From an uncultured Schlesneria sp. (GTDB taxonomy: Bacteria; Planctomycetota; Planctomycetia; Planctomycetales; Planctomycetaceae): a DNA stretch of 64,000 nt. A program made the position numbers and the translations under genes. The notes beneath the pieces are model-generated. The model worked only from the letters and a program-made list of their open reading frames with translations. It was not told the DNA's origin and ran no database searches. This document shows, piece by piece, positions 33,025 to 42,314 of this stretch; positions within the stretch are counted from its first letter, which is position 1, and every line of letters begins with the position of its first letter. The stretch spans positions 62,001 to 126,000 of the forward strand of contig CAIMFH010000022.1 of NCBI GenBank assembly GCA_903840265.1. The letters run 5' to 3'.

Positions 33025-35553
33025 ATGGAAATGTTCCGGTCCTATCGGTCGTTGTCATGGCTGCGATTCTGTCTGATCGCTTTCAGTTTGGCGCAGTTCG
33101 GCGGTTCGGCCCATGCCCAGACACGCCACTCGGTCCCGACAGCCGAGAAGCAAAAGGAGTTCGCGAAGCTACTTGAGGATGGCTATGACTTGCCTCGCTT
33201 GGACAACACTGCCAAAAAACAGGATGCACTAGCGAAGCTGATGGAGTCGTTGGCTGATGAGAATCTTGGGGCAGACGAGCGTTACGTCGTGCTGGCGACG
33301 GCCATCTCGTTAGCCAGCCAGACTGGCGATGCAGACGAGTGGCTGAAGGCCGCGAACGCGCTGGTTGAGACATTTGATGTCGACGCGACGAAGGAAAAGA
33401 CGCGACTGCTGACCGAGTTCCTGAAAGCCAGCAAGCCAAACGCGCAGGTCAAACCGATCGTTGAGGAAGCGATTGAAATGTCGCAGGCCGCAGCGAAGGA
33501 ACATCAGTTTTCTGAGGCTCTGGCACTACTGGGTTCCGTCGACACTGTCCTTCGTCGTGCCGCAGACGGAGCAACATTGAAGCCCCTTGTGACCGAGGCC
33601 CGATCCACGATCACCGCTCGAGAAAAAGAATGGAAGGCATATCAGGCCGCCAAGACGAAACTCGAATCCAAACCAGACGATTCCGCCGCCAACCTCACTG
33701 TCGGCCGCTGGTTTATCGTTCAGAACGGCGATTGGACGAAAGCATTGCCGTTCTTAATCAAAGTCAGCGATCCGAAGTGGAAAGCTGCCGCCGAACTGGA
33801 ACGAGGAATGCCAACGGATGTCATGATGCAAGTCGCGGTCGGCGACGCGTGGTGGGACATCGCTCAAAAGGAAAACGGCACGGCGAAGACGGCTTTACTG
33901 GTTCATGCCGGAGAATGGTATCAGTTGGCGATACCAAACCTGACATCAGCCCTGAAGAAGCAAGTCGTCGCGAAACGACTGGATGATATTGAATCACTCA
34001 CCACACAAGTCACGCCTCCGGCCCAGGTCAAATCGCAACCGACGGCCACGCAGGGACCTGGTGAATGGGTCGACCTGCTGGCCTTGTCAGACGGATTTGA
34101 CTGGACGCCACTCGGGAATGAATGGGCCAGCAATCTCGTCGGGAAACCGACGAAGCAGGGGATCACTTTACAGAATGGGGCGTACCGACAATACCCGCTA
34201 GCCGCAATCATAGATGGAGACTACGAATTAGAAGCCGAGTTTTTCAGGACCGAGGGCAATAGTGGACTTGGTCTCGTATTCCCCGTCGGTATTCACAATA
34301 TGTTTCTCGAATTGGGTGCCGCTGATGGTGATACGTTCGCTGGAGTGGGCTACATTGATGGTAAGTGGTCAAACAATAATTCCACCAGACGCAAGACCTC
34401 GGTAGTCGCCAACAATGTACGGCATCGACTGAAGATCCGCGTGAAGACTGACGGCTCGCAAGCGGCGTTCCAAATCGATTGGGACGAACAGCCGAATTTC
34501 ATCAATTGGAAAGGGCCATCTGATGCTTTGGTCAACATCAATACCGCCGATTCGGCGTTGCCACTTGTCCAGCATGTCTGGGTCCATTCCTTCAATGGAA
34601 AGACGACCTTTGACAAGGTCCGCATCAAAATGGCTTCCGGTACTGTCCGGGGAGATGCCATCACAGAAGCCGACCGCCAAGCTGATCGAAAAAAGGGCTA
34701 CATTCGACTCGTCGGAGAAAAGCCCACGAAGTTCCAAGTGGCGTCTGGCAGACCCGCGATCAATCAGTTGACATCTCCACTTAGTGTGCCTGAGGGTATG
34801 GAACGTCGATGGCCGTTGATTGCTGAAGAATTTCGATTCTGCAATGACTATTACGCGGCCCATGCTCCGTCGCGATTGAAGTGTCCGATTCCGTCCGGAG
34901 CCAAGAGTTTCTCGGTCGTTGGGTACAACGATTCGCGCCGCGCCACCAACTATCTGATTCTGATCGATGGAAAAATTGTCCACGATTCTGGCCAAGCCGC
35001 TATCGCTATCATCAAGGTCGCGATCCCTTCAAAAGCATCATCGATTGAACTCGTGACCAAATCAGCGGAAATACGAGACTACGATCGATCTTACTGGTGC
35101 TTCCCTCGCTTTCATAATGTCGATGTCGAGCGCATCACAGACAAAATGTTGGATGGAAAACCGGGAATGAAGTTCACCGTCAGCGCCAGCACTGTCGAAA
35201 AAGAACCCTTGCTGCGGAACAAACCGATCGTCGCGTGTCACCCGCTCCATTTCCGGGATGCAGTTCCATGCCACGAGTTCTTATTTGCCCACGCAACATC
35301 TGTTGTTTCCTACGACGTGCCGCCGGGGATGACTCGCTTTACCGCAATCGGCTACAACGTCGTGAGTCAGCAGGTGAAGTACGCCGTCTTCGCAGACGGT
35401 GCCTCCCTCTTTCAAAGTCCGATGGCAGGAATTGTTCCGATCGACCTCAAGCTTCCAGTCGGCACCAAGACGATCGAATTAAAGATCACGGACGAAGGGG
35501 GCTACGACATGGACCATAGCATGTGGTGTTACCCGCGCTTGCATCAAAGGTAA
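33025..35553 (+). CDS. Secreted TPR / LamG-like / double NPCBM-like protein, copy 3
   Basis: I place the start at the ATG at 33025 (AGGA nine bases upstream), which gives 842 residues and a normal signal peptide (LIAFSLAQFGGSAHAQTR). The ATG at 32995 would add ten residues, and more distant starts run inside copy 2. Domain order matches the sisters: TPR-like helical region to about 345, LamG-like sandwich (VFPVGIHNMFLELG), two NPCBM-like domains (FCNDYYAAHAPSRLKCPIPS; CHEFLFAHATSVVSYDVPPG). It is 52 bp after copy 2. Its stop is 27 bp from the convergent amidohydrolase gene. Confidence 0.72.
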   Translation: MEMFRSYRSLSWLRFCLIAFSLAQFGGSAHAQTRHSVPTAEKQKEFAKLLEDGYDLPRLDNTAKKQDALAKLMESLADENLGADERYVVLATAISLASQTGDADEWLKAANALVETFDVDATKEKTRLLTEFLKASKPNAQVKPIVEEAIEMSQAAAKEHQFSEALALLGSVDTVLRRAADGATLKPLVTEARSTITAREKEWKAYQAAKTKLESKPDDSAANLTVGRWFIVQNGDWTKALPFLIKVSDPKWKAAAELERGMPTDVMMQVAVGDAWWDIAQKENGTAKTALLVHAGEWYQLAIPNLTSALKKQVVAKRLDDIESLTTQVTPPAQVKSQPTATQGPGEWVDLLALSDGFDWTPLGNEWASNLVGKPTKQGITLQNGAYRQYPLAAIIDGDYELEAEFFRTEGNSGLGLVFPVGIHNMFLELGAADGDTFAGVGYIDGKWSNNNSTRRKTSVVANNVRHRLKIRVKTDGSQAAFQIDWDEQPNFINWKGPSDALVNINTADSALPLVQHVWVHSFNGKTTFDKVRIKMASGTVRGDAITEADRQADRKKGYIRLVGEKPTKFQVASGRPAINQLTSPLSVPEGMERRWPLIAEEFRFCNDYYAAHAPSRLKCPIPSGAKSFSVVGYNDSRRATNYLILIDGKIVHDSGQAAIAIIKVAIPSKASSIELVTKSAEIRDYDRSYWCFPRFHNVDVERITDKMLDGKPGMKFTVSASTVEKEPLLRNKPIVACHPLHFRDAVPCHEFLFAHATSVVSYDVPPGMTRFTAIGYNVVSQQVKYAVFADGASLFQSPMAGIVPIDLKLPVGTKTIELKITDEGGYDMDHSMWCYPRLHQR

Positions 35554-35579
35554 TGCATTTTCATTGTCGTCCTGACGTT

Positions 35580-36410
35580 TCACTTCTTGTCAATCTGCGC
35601 GAGATCGAGATACCGAGCAGCATAATCGACAATCGCTGTCGTGAGCGTGGCTGCAGTCTTCGGACGACCTTCCTTACTGCGGTAGTCGGCACCAAACTCC
35701 AGTTGCATGGCGTCGATGCCGAAACCTTGATGGCTGCCGTAGGTTTGGACGGTGTAGCCGCCACGGAAGCCCGTTTGTTCTTTGCCGTCGAACGGATCGG
35801 GATAGACCTTCCAGCCGTGATGCTTGAGTTGGCCGAAGAGGCTGTGTTCGCCCGTGTGTGCCGCTTCGCCGAAGCGTTCGCGGAGCAGGGTGACCGTTTT
35901 GCCGTCGTGCGTTCCGCGGTAGACGGTGTCCTTCGCTTCGCCCTGGCCATGAAGATCGAGCAGCAAGCCTTTGTGAAACTTCTTCTGCACGGCACTGCAG
36001 GCTGAGGTTAACGCGGCGTGGTATTCATCATAGACGGGCTTGGCGTCGGGATCTTCGTAGGCGATTTCTGCGGGGCGATTCATGTCGACGTATTTGCGAT
36101 GCGACCGCGCGACGATGACGTAGGGCTTCCGCTGAAATCGTTTGGCGATCGCTTTCGCCACGTCAGCCGCCAGCTCTTCGGTTCCCGTATCGCGACTGAC
36201 GGTATATCCCGCGCCACCGGGCTTCACACCTTCGCCTCGACGAGGCTCGACGTCGGGAACTTCCAACTGCCCGCCGTGAGGAGCCGAAATAATGATCGGC
36301 AAGTCGCCAATTTCGACGTGGACGAACCGCGACTCTTCGGCAGAACACATCGTCGAGGTCAGTGCCCAGACGGGGAGAATTGCTGCCAGTGTCAGTTGAA
36401 TCGTTTTCAT
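35580..36410 (-). CDS. N-formylglutamate amidohydrolase family protein, secreted
   Basis: 276 residues with a signal peptide (about 1-24). Family blocks: IIISAPHGGQLEVPDVEPR, VSRDTGTEELAADVAKAI, RKYVDMNRPAEIAY, LLLDLHGQGEAK and GIDAMQLEFGADYR. The family (Pfam FGase) hydrolyses N-formylglutamate in histidine breakdown, but a secreted member away from hut genes more likely acts on other amides or peptidoglycan-related substrates. Histidines in APHGG and LHGQG should hold the metal. Convergent with the triplicated paralogues. Confidence 0.78.
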   Translation of the reverse strand: MKTIQLTLAAILPVWALTSTMCSAEESRFVHVEIGDLPIIISAPHGGQLEVPDVEPRRGEGVKPGGAGYTVSRDTGTEELAADVAKAIAKRFQRKPYVIVARSHRKYVDMNRPAEIAYEDPDAKPVYDEYHAALTSACSAVQKKFHKGLLLDLHGQGEAKDTVYRGTHDGKTVTLLRERFGEAAHTGEHSLFGQLKHHGWKVYPDPFDGKEQTGFRGGYTVQTYGSHQGFGIDAMQLEFGADYRSKEGRPKTAATLTTAIVDYAARYLDLAQIDKK

Positions 36411-36645
36411 TCAGGCCTCGTCGCTTTAGTCATTCCGTTGTCGGCTTGCGTCGCTGAAACAGGATGCGCTCCAGACGCTCTGGAGGCAACTTCGATTAAA
36501 GCGCGGCTCTGATTATGAAGATGCTGTGAACTTGAATCGGATGAGCAAGGGGTGAGAAACTTTGACCTGATGGCGAGGATCTGCGTTAGGGGGCTACGGC
36601 CACAAACGCGGCCAGACTTAACTATTCCCAACGACGGGTCGCCTG

Positions 36646-37002
36646 ATGCTACCACGAATCCCGTTTATTGACTTCGATGATGACGGCCCCTCAGATACCT
36701 GGTCGAAATGGGGAATGGGAGTCGCGGTTCCCGCTGCGATCGGCTGCTACGGGATCTCCAGAATGCTGTGGCGGGACGTCATGCTGTATGGTCGGCGCGG
36801 CGTTCGAATGCCGCTGTCGGGATGGGATGCTGTCGCATTCGGAATCGTCATCCTGTCGGTCGCGCTGTTTATGCACGCTCGCTATTTCATGGCCCATTCT
36901 AAGACCATGAGCGACTACGCGGAGCTCGGCAAGATCGTGGCGCTGCTGGCTGGTATCGCTAGCATCGGTTTTGTCGTCGTGCGGAATTTCACGCTGCTGT
37001 GA
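36646..37002 (+). CDS. Membrane protein of unknown function, 118 aa
   Basis: Three predicted membrane helices: MGVAVPAAIGCYGISRML (about 23-41), AFGIVILSVALFMHARYFM (64-82) and IVALLAGIASIGFVVVRN (96-114). The start MLPRIPFIDFDDDGPSD is soluble. No family recognised. An adjacent palindromic repeat follows its stop. Confidence 0.6.
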   Translation: MLPRIPFIDFDDDGPSDTWSKWGMGVAVPAAIGCYGISRMLWRDVMLYGRRGVRMPLSGWDAVAFGIVILSVALFMHARYFMAHSKTMSDYAELGKIVALLAGIASIGFVVVRNFTLL

Positions 37003-37020
37003 ACGACCGCGTCATTTGGC

Positions 37021-37104
37021 TGGGAGGGAGAGGCTCCTGCCGAACCGTGGATGTCGATGGTCCCACAATAACATCGGCGGCTCCGCAGGAGCCTCGCCCT
37101 CCCA
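37021..37104. repeat. GEAPAEP-type palindromic repeat
   Basis: TGGGAGGGAGAGGCTCCTGC at the left and GCAGGAGCCTCGCCCTCCCA at the right form a long hairpin with one mismatch, around a centre with CCCACAATAA. The same element lies inverted at 59148-59231. Read on the minus strand it gives WEGEAPAEP. It sits between the membrane protein and the convergent redoxin gene. Confidence 0.72.
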
Positions 37105-37123
37105 GAAACGAAGGCACCGCCAT

Positions 37124-37696
37124 CTAGTCCAGGACGCAACCTGATGTGAGCGACTTCGGAGCATCGCTGACATCGATCGGTACCTCGGGGATGTTGGCAG
37201 CGGTGGCCAGTAGCGAGCCGATTTCGCGCAACATGTCTGCCGAATATCCCGGCCACAAGCGATCGATGGTCTGGCCGTTGGTGACCAGGACCGTATAGGC
37301 CGAGCGTTTTGCTTCGTAACTGCGGGCGATGGAATACCTGGGGTCGGCGACCAGAGGGAATGGTGTTTGATGACGCTGCTGCCACTCTTCGAGGTCTTCG
37401 GCGGTCCCCTCGACGACACCGACGATGTTGGCATTTGTTCCATAGGCACGGAACAGGTCGTGCGTGTGGGGTTCGTACGCCTCGCTGCAGGGACAACCGG
37501 GCAGAATGAAGATCGCGATTGTTGGTTTGCCGGCGGTCATACCCGGCAATGGAATCGCGGGACGGCCGCTGACAGCATTGGCCGATTGAGACATCCAGAG
37601 CGTGACGGGATGTCCGGCTCGCGGCTGGATCAGGACGGCAGCTAGCAGGGCGACTGCTGCTGCGACTAGCAGCAACGCGCTGTATAGTCGGCTCAT
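37124..37696 (-). CDS. Membrane-anchored thioredoxin-fold redoxin
   Basis: From the ATG at 37696 (overlapping the MFS stop as ATGA) the protein is 190 residues. An N-terminal helix (LLLVAAAVALLAAVLIQP) anchors or exports it. The body is an AhpC/TSA-like thioredoxin fold: GKPTIAIFILPGCPCSEAYE with a C-x-C pair at the usual active-site position, FPLVADPRYSIARSYEAKRS, and TVLVTNGQTIDRLWPGY. A C-P-C instead of CxxC suggests peroxidase-like or copper-related use rather than disulfide exchange. Translational coupling to the MFS transporter makes one operon under MarR control. Confidence 0.75.
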   Translation of the reverse strand: MSRLYSALLLVAAAVALLAAVLIQPRAGHPVTLWMSQSANAVSGRPAIPLPGMTAGKPTIAIFILPGCPCSEAYEPHTHDLFRAYGTNANIVGVVEGTAEDLEEWQQRHQTPFPLVADPRYSIARSYEAKRSAYTVLVTNGQTIDRLWPGYSADMLREIGSLLATAANIPEVPIDVSDAPKSLTSGCVLD

Positions 37697-39003
37697 GCTT
37701 GTGGTTCCAATGCGAGACTGCCACCGGCGACTTCTGGTTCGGTGAGGCTCTCGGTCATCCGCTTTGATCGGCCAATCTGGAGTACGATCGCGGCTGCGAT
37801 CAGGCACAGGGCACCGGATGTGAGGAACGCTCGTTCATAGCTGCCGCTCCACGTACGTAATGCGCCGGCGGCGAAGGTTGCCAAGGAAGCTCCGCATTGA
37901 TGCGCCGCCACAATCCAGCCGAACATGATTCCCGCGCGGTCGCGGCCCAGTGTATCGGCGGTCAGACGGATCGTCGGGGGGACTGTGGCGATCCAGTCCA
38001 GCCCGTAGAAGACGGCAAACAACGTCAGTCCCCAAGAGGCATCGGCGAGGACGAACGGCAGGGCGATCAGGGAGAGTCCGCGTAGCGCGTAGTACCAGCA
38101 GAGCAGGATGCGATTGTCGAGGCGATCCGAGAGCCAGCCTGAGGCCGTGGTCCCGGCCAGATCGAAGATTCCCATCAGGGCCAGCAAGCCCGCCGCGGTG
38201 ACTTCGGGGATACCCTGGTCGACGCACGCGGGAATCAGGTGAGTTCCCACCAAGCCATTCGTACTGGCTCCGCAGATGAAGAAACTGCCGGCGAGCAGCC
38301 AGAAGTCGCGCGATCGAAATCCATCAAACAAACAGCGGACCGCTTCGACGGCCGGATTGGTCTTCGCCACGGGTGCGACGGGCGGCGCGACTGTTGCTCC
38401 ATAGGGCAACAGCCCCAGATCGGCAGGGCGGTCTCGCAGGAAGATCGCGACTAACGGGATGGCCAGCATCAGGGCTCCGGCAATCAGCAGGACAGCCTGT
38501 CGCCAGCCGAAATGTTCGACTGTGGACGCCATCACGGGCAGGAAGATAAGCTGCCCAGTCGCCGTGCTGGCTGTCAGCACGCCAAGAACGAGACCACGAT
38601 GCAGAGTGAACCACCGGTTCACGATCGTGGCGGCGAGGACCAAGGCGGTCATGCCGGTTCCGGCACCGACGATGACTCCCCACAGCAGCATCAATTGCCA
38701 GGGTTCTTTCATAAATATCGTCAGCGAGACTCCGGTAGCGACCGTCGCCAGTGAGATCAGGATCGTTTTGCGGATCCCCAACCAATTCATGAGCGCCGCG
38801 GCAAACGGGCCGATCAATCCGTAGAGCAGAATATTGATGGAGATCGCTGCCGAAATGGTCGTGCGACTCCAGCCGAATTCTTTCTCCAGCGGGATGATCA
38901 ACACGCCAGGGGCCGAGCGAACTCCGGCGGTCGCCAGCAGAGTCAAGAACGTGACTCCGGCGATCACCCAGGCATAATGCAATCGTCGCGGAACGGCGGT
39001 CAT
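37693..39003 (-). CDS. MFS transporter
   Basis: 436 residues, twelve membrane helices in two six-helix halves with a soluble loop near residue 205. Its first helix region reads GVRSAPGVLIIPLEKEFGWS, typical of the oxalate/monocarboxylate-type major facilitators. The substrate is unknown. The ATG at 39003 lies about 75 bp downstream of a palindrome that matches the operator over the MarR start. The redoxin gene follows with a four-base overlap. An efflux or uptake system induced through MarR is the likely setting. Confidence 0.85.
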   Translation of the reverse strand: MTAVPRRLHYAWVIAGVTFLTLLATAGVRSAPGVLIIPLEKEFGWSRTTISAAISINILLYGLIGPFAAALMNWLGIRKTILISLATVATGVSLTIFMKEPWQLMLLWGVIVGAGTGMTALVLAATIVNRWFTLHRGLVLGVLTASTATGQLIFLPVMASTVEHFGWRQAVLLIAGALMLAIPLVAIFLRDRPADLGLLPYGATVAPPVAPVAKTNPAVEAVRCLFDGFRSRDFWLLAGSFFICGASTNGLVGTHLIPACVDQGIPEVTAAGLLALMGIFDLAGTTASGWLSDRLDNRILLCWYYALRGLSLIALPFVLADASWGLTLFAVFYGLDWIATVPPTIRLTADTLGRDRAGIMFGWIVAAHQCGASLATFAAGALRTWSGSYERAFLTSGALCLIAAAIVLQIGRSKRMTESLTEPEVAGGSLALEPQA

Positions 39004-39078
39004 CGATTCATCTCTCGTCTCACGATACTCTTCGGGGTTCGCACTGCAATTAGTCTACGCGACAACTTCCGGCACATT

Positions 39079-39095
39079 TGCTGTGTACACAGGTA
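39079..39095. promoter_or_regulatory. Likely MarR operator upstream of the MFS gene
   Basis: TTGCTGTGTACACAGGTAT contains the perfect palindrome CTGTGTACACAG (39081-39092). It shares CCTGTRTAC-type half-sites with the palindrome over the MarR start (39546-39567). It lies between the marR-like gene and the MFS gene, where an operator would act. Confidence 0.55.
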
Positions 39096-39106
39096 TCGAC
39101 TCGCAA

Positions 39107-39544
39107 TCATAGGCCCGATGCCGCCGAAGTCACCCCCGGCAGTAGAGAAAACAACGCTTCCCATGCTCCGTCGGGCATGGCCTGCTTCACGCGTTCCTGA
39201 GCTTTGACCCAAGCCGGACGAGCCGCCTCAAGTTTCGTTTTGCCCGACTTCGTGATCGTGACGAGTTTCTCACGACGATCTTCACCGGGGCGGATTCCGA
39301 TCCACTTGTTGTCGTGGAGCACGCGAAGGGCGCGAGTCAGCGAGGTTTCTTCCAGGCAGGTCAAGGCACTGAGGTCACCCTGTCGGACTTCACCTGATTT
39401 ATTGAGCAGGCTGAGCAGGGCATATTGAGTGATCCGCAGACCCGTTTCGCGGAAGTCCGCATCGTAGGCGCGCGTCACCGCGCGCGAGGCTCGCCGCAGC
39501 AGAGTACAGAGGCACGGAGTGGCGGTGGCGGATGACTCTTCCAT
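39107..39544 (-). CDS. MarR-family transcriptional regulator
   Basis: 145 residues from the ATG at 39544. The winged helix-turn-helix covers about 35-110: LRITQYALLSLLNKSGEVRQ, ALTCLEETSLTRALRVLHDN (recognition helix) and the wing GIRPGEDRREKLVTITKSG. Two cysteines at residues 11 and 13 (TPCLCTLL) lie near where OhrR-type members have their sensing cysteine, so a thiol signal is possible. A palindrome overlaps its ribosome-binding site, indicating self-repression. The MFS and redoxin genes lie downstream on the same strand behind a matching site. Confidence 0.88.
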   Translation of the reverse strand: MEESSATATPCLCTLLRRASRAVTRAYDADFRETGLRITQYALLSLLNKSGEVRQGDLSALTCLEETSLTRALRVLHDNKWIGIRPGEDRREKLVTITKSGKTKLEAARPAWVKAQERVKQAMPDGAWEALFSLLPGVTSAASGL

Positions 39545-39545
39545 G

Positions 39546-39567
39546 ATTACCTGTATACGCAGGTAAT
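39546..39567. promoter_or_regulatory. Palindromic operator over the MarR ribosome-binding site
   Basis: ATTACCTG (39546-39553) and CAGGTAAT (39560-39567) are perfect inverted repeats around a 6-base centre TATACG. On the minus strand the second arm supplies AGGTAA, the probable Shine-Dalgarno of the MarR gene. A similar palindrome is at 39079-39095. Confidence 0.65.
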
Positions 39568-39664
39568 TGAATTCCGTCAAGGACCGTTCGGCTTCCGCCC
39601 GGGCTTCTTGACTCTCGCCGACTTCTTTCTGACGATTCGATCAAGGTTCTCTCTGTTGCCCGCG

Positions 39665-40099
39665 CTAGATGTTGGCGGGATTCGCCCCCAGCAGTCCAAC
39701 CTTGATACCGTTCGCCTTCAGAACGTTAGTCGCTTTCGCGTTGATCCGCAGCAGCACAAGCAATCCGATGCAGGGGATCAGCGTGCAGAAGGCGAGCAAG
39801 AGCCCTTGTACCGTGCCATACACTTTCGCTGAAAGCAGGAATACGAAAACCATCCCCGCCAGTACGGACGCGAGAAGTGCTATCGCCAAGCCAATTTCCA
39901 GGACGGGCGGGATCGCGATTTTGCTCATCACGGTGATGACTCTGCCGATGATCACACACAAATAGACCAGGATGCAGAGCGTGACCCAACGCTGATAGCC
40001 CGCCACACTTCGCAAATCGTCTCGCGTGCCGCTCAGAACTCCTTCAACGCGAAGATCACTTTCGGGAGCGCGAAACGGATTGTCTTCCATGTCACTCAT
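39665..40099 (-). CDS. Membrane protein with NPFRAPES N-terminus
   Basis: From the ATG at 40099 the protein is 144 residues. MSDMEDNPFRAPESDLRVEG is the short N-terminal tag frequent in planctomycete membrane proteins. Three helices follow: WVTLCILVYLCVIIGRVIT, IGLAIALLASVLAGMVFVFL and GLLLAFCTLIPCIGLLVLL. The rest (RINAKATNVLKANGIKVGLL) is soluble. The function is unknown. AAGGG upstream supports the start better than the in-frame ATG 21 codons earlier. Confidence 0.65.
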   Translation of the reverse strand: MSDMEDNPFRAPESDLRVEGVLSGTRDDLRSVAGYQRWVTLCILVYLCVIIGRVITVMSKIAIPPVLEIGLAIALLASVLAGMVFVFLLSAKVYGTVQGLLLAFCTLIPCIGLLVLLRINAKATNVLKANGIKVGLLGANPANI

Positions 40100-40385
40100 G
40101 CCTGGCCCTTGCTGTACCTGAGAGCGGTTGTCTGAGCCGAAATCCGGGTGATTCGGGCACAATTCTGATTGACGGTGCCGCTTCGTGCAAGCGGTCCTAC
40201 ATTGTGACCGGCTGCGACGGTCGAGTTAGCAACTTTTGGCCTCAAGCCAAGAAAAAGCCACAACTTCAGATGGAATTATCTCTATTCGCTGATTTTAATA
40301 GCTCAGGTTTTACAGGTTCGCTATTTGCGCCGTCCTTGGAAATAGTAGATCCATTGACCGCCTGATCACCGCGGAGTTTTCGGCA
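40100..40385. other. Intergenic, nothing recognised
   Basis: Divergent gap between the NPFRAPES protein and the TPR gene. AT-richer toward the TPR gene, so it should hold promoters for both, but I cannot define boxes with confidence. No repeat or RNA seen. Confidence 0.35.
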
Positions 40386-41957
40386 ATGTCTCTCAGGATT
40401 GCGACATTATTGTTGCTGGTTATTCCGTCGATGCTGGTCGCGGCAGATCCACAGATCGGCGACCACGTTTACATCACAAATGCTGCGGTGGGGCAGGTCA
40501 AAGGAGAGTTGATCCCTAATGAACTCATCCCATTTCCTGCGCTCATCACAGATGCCGATGGTGACTTAGTCTGGCTGGAAAGGTGTTGGGTGCCCAAAAG
40601 TGAAGTCCTGTCCGAAGATGACGCTTTAGATTATTACAGCGAACACATTCGGCAACAGCCAACGGAAGTAAGACCACTTCACCGCCGCGGTATCATTTTC
40701 GACGAGAAAGACGAACCTGCCGAGGCCATCGCCGACCTCACGATTGCGATCCGTTTGGAGCCGAATAATGCGGAGGGATACGCACTCCGCGCCATCGTGC
40801 TCTCTAAGTTGAAGGCCATGGAACCAGCTGAGCGCGACACTAGCAAGGCCCTCGAACTCGATCCTAAATGTAAGACCGCTCACATCGCTCAAATGGTAGT
40901 GACTGGCCTTTCGGGTGACAATGACTCGGCGGTTGAGGCACTGACTGAAGCCCTCACCATCGATCCGGGCGACATGAAACTCTTTGCCGGGCGGGCCATG
41001 CTTCACAAGCGGCGAGGTGCCATTGAGGACGCGATTGACGACTGTACCACAGCTATTCGTATCAGCCCGAAAGACAAACGAGTGCTGAATCTTCGAGCTG
41101 AGTTGTATGTGAAACTGGCGAAGTTCAATGAAGCAGCTCAAGACTACGGCAGCATCATCAAGTTGCGGCCCGATGACGCAGACGCTTACACCAACCGCGG
41201 TGCCGCGTGGTCACACCTGCAAGAACATGATCAGGCGATCGAAGATTACTCCGCGGCAATCAGGTTGAAGCCAGATAGTTCAATCGCCTACAGCAATCGC
41301 GGGTTGGCCTGGAAAAATAAGGGAGACCTGGATCGAACTATCGAAGACTGCTCGAAGGCAATCGAGTTGGATTCGACCAATCAAGCTGGCTACTACTACA
41401 GGGGACAGGCATGGCTGCAAAAAGATGAATTGGAAAAGGCGTTGAAGGATTTTGACAAAACAATCGAACACGGACGCGACGACGACGAATGCTACACTCT
41501 GCGAGGCAACGCCTATTTCGAGAAGAAGCAGTATCAGCAGGCGGTCGAAAACTATGCCGAAGCGATCAGTCGCAGGCCTGAATTTGCGCTGAACTACGTG
41601 AATCTTGGAATGGCCCTGCGAAGGCTAGAGAAATATGAAAAGGCAATTGAGGCCTACGACGCTGCTCTTGAGTTGGACCCAAAAGACGGGGAGATCTACG
41701 CGTTGCGTGGGTCGGCCTACGAGCAGATGGGCGACATCGAGCATGCGATCGAGAACTACGAAGAGGCCGTGAAGCTGACACCGGATGATGCTGAACTGCG
41801 TCGCGCAGCCGCGTGGATTCGGGCGACATCGTCCGATAAGCGTCTTCGCAGTGGTAAAGAAAGCGATCCGCCATGCGACGAAAGGGTGCGAGTTGACCAA
41901 GTGGGAAAACTGGTTGCAACTCGATGCGCTCGGTGCCGCCTATGCCGAAGCGGGTGA
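40386..41957 (+). CDS. Secreted TPR-repeat protein, frameshifted near the end
   Basis: A signal peptide (about 1-21) is followed by a small beta domain ([20 protein letters not shown], about 24-80) and about eleven TPR units, for example [20 protein letters not shown] and [20 protein letters not shown]. The frame loses the repeat pattern after [11 protein letters not shown] and ends in unrelated sequence. The expected continuation ([19 protein letters not shown]) lies one frame over from 41855. One extra A in the run GGTAAAGAAA (41853-41862) explains it. TPR proteins act as scaffolds; the location is probably periplasmic. Confidence 0.78.
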   Translation: MSLRIATLLLLVIPSMLVAADPQIGDHVYITNAAVGQVKGELIPNELIPFPALITDADGDLVWLERCWVPKSEVLSEDDALDYYSEHIRQQPTEVRPLHRRGIIFDEKDEPAEAIADLTIAIRLEPNNAEGYALRAIVLSKLKAMEPAERDTSKALELDPKCKTAHIAQMVVTGLSGDNDSAVEALTEALTIDPGDMKLFAGRAMLHKRRGAIEDAIDDCTTAIRISPKDKRVLNLRAELYVKLAKFNEAAQDYGSIIKLRPDDADAYTNRGAAWSHLQEHDQAIEDYSAAIRLKPDSSIAYSNRGLAWKNKGDLDRTIEDCSKAIELDSTNQAGYYYRGQAWLQKDELEKALKDFDKTIEHGRDDDECYTLRGNAYFEKKQYQQAVENYAEAISRRPEFALNYVNLGMALRRLEKYEKAIEAYDAALELDPKDGEIYALRGSAYEQMGDIEHAIENYEEAVKLTPDDAELRRAAAWIRATSSDKRLRSGKESDPPCDERVRVDQVGKLVATRCARCRLCRSG

Positions 41958-42090
41958 TTTCGAGAACGCGATCAAGTGGGTCAACAAGGCTATTGAAAGT
42001 GCCCCCAAAGACTCCGTCGAAGAGCTCTCGGAGCGGCTGGCGTTGTATAAGAACAAGCAGCCGTATCATAAAACCGATGAAGAGGAATAA
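41841..42090 (+). pseudogene. Displaced C-terminal end of the TPR protein
   Basis: Read one frame away from the TPR gene: [20 protein letters not shown], then [20 protein letters not shown] and [15 protein letters not shown]. This is the standard closing unit of planctomycete TPR proteins and follows directly from the point where the main frame degenerates. Joined, the protein would be about 567 residues. A single-base indel in an A-rich run separates them. It could be a real mutation or a sequencing error. Confidence 0.65.
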
Positions 42091-42314
42091 GTTAGGCCAC
42101 TGTGCCTGAGCGGTGAATCGCGAGTCTGCCATCCTGACAGCCGCCAAGGAACGCATGCGACCGCACTTTGCCGCATCTCACTATCTGGAATGCAATTACA
42201 ACTGCGTCGACTCCAACGAATCGGTCTGGCGCAGTTGTTGCTTTTTTGTTCCAGCGCACAAAATCCGACTGCCATTCTGGTCATCTTTGACTTCACCCAT
42301 ATTGGAGCCTGCCC

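Noticed and set aside
42091-42314. CIRCE heat-shock operator before htpG
   Set aside because: I found no TTAGCACTC-N9-GAGTGCTAA-type inverted repeat.
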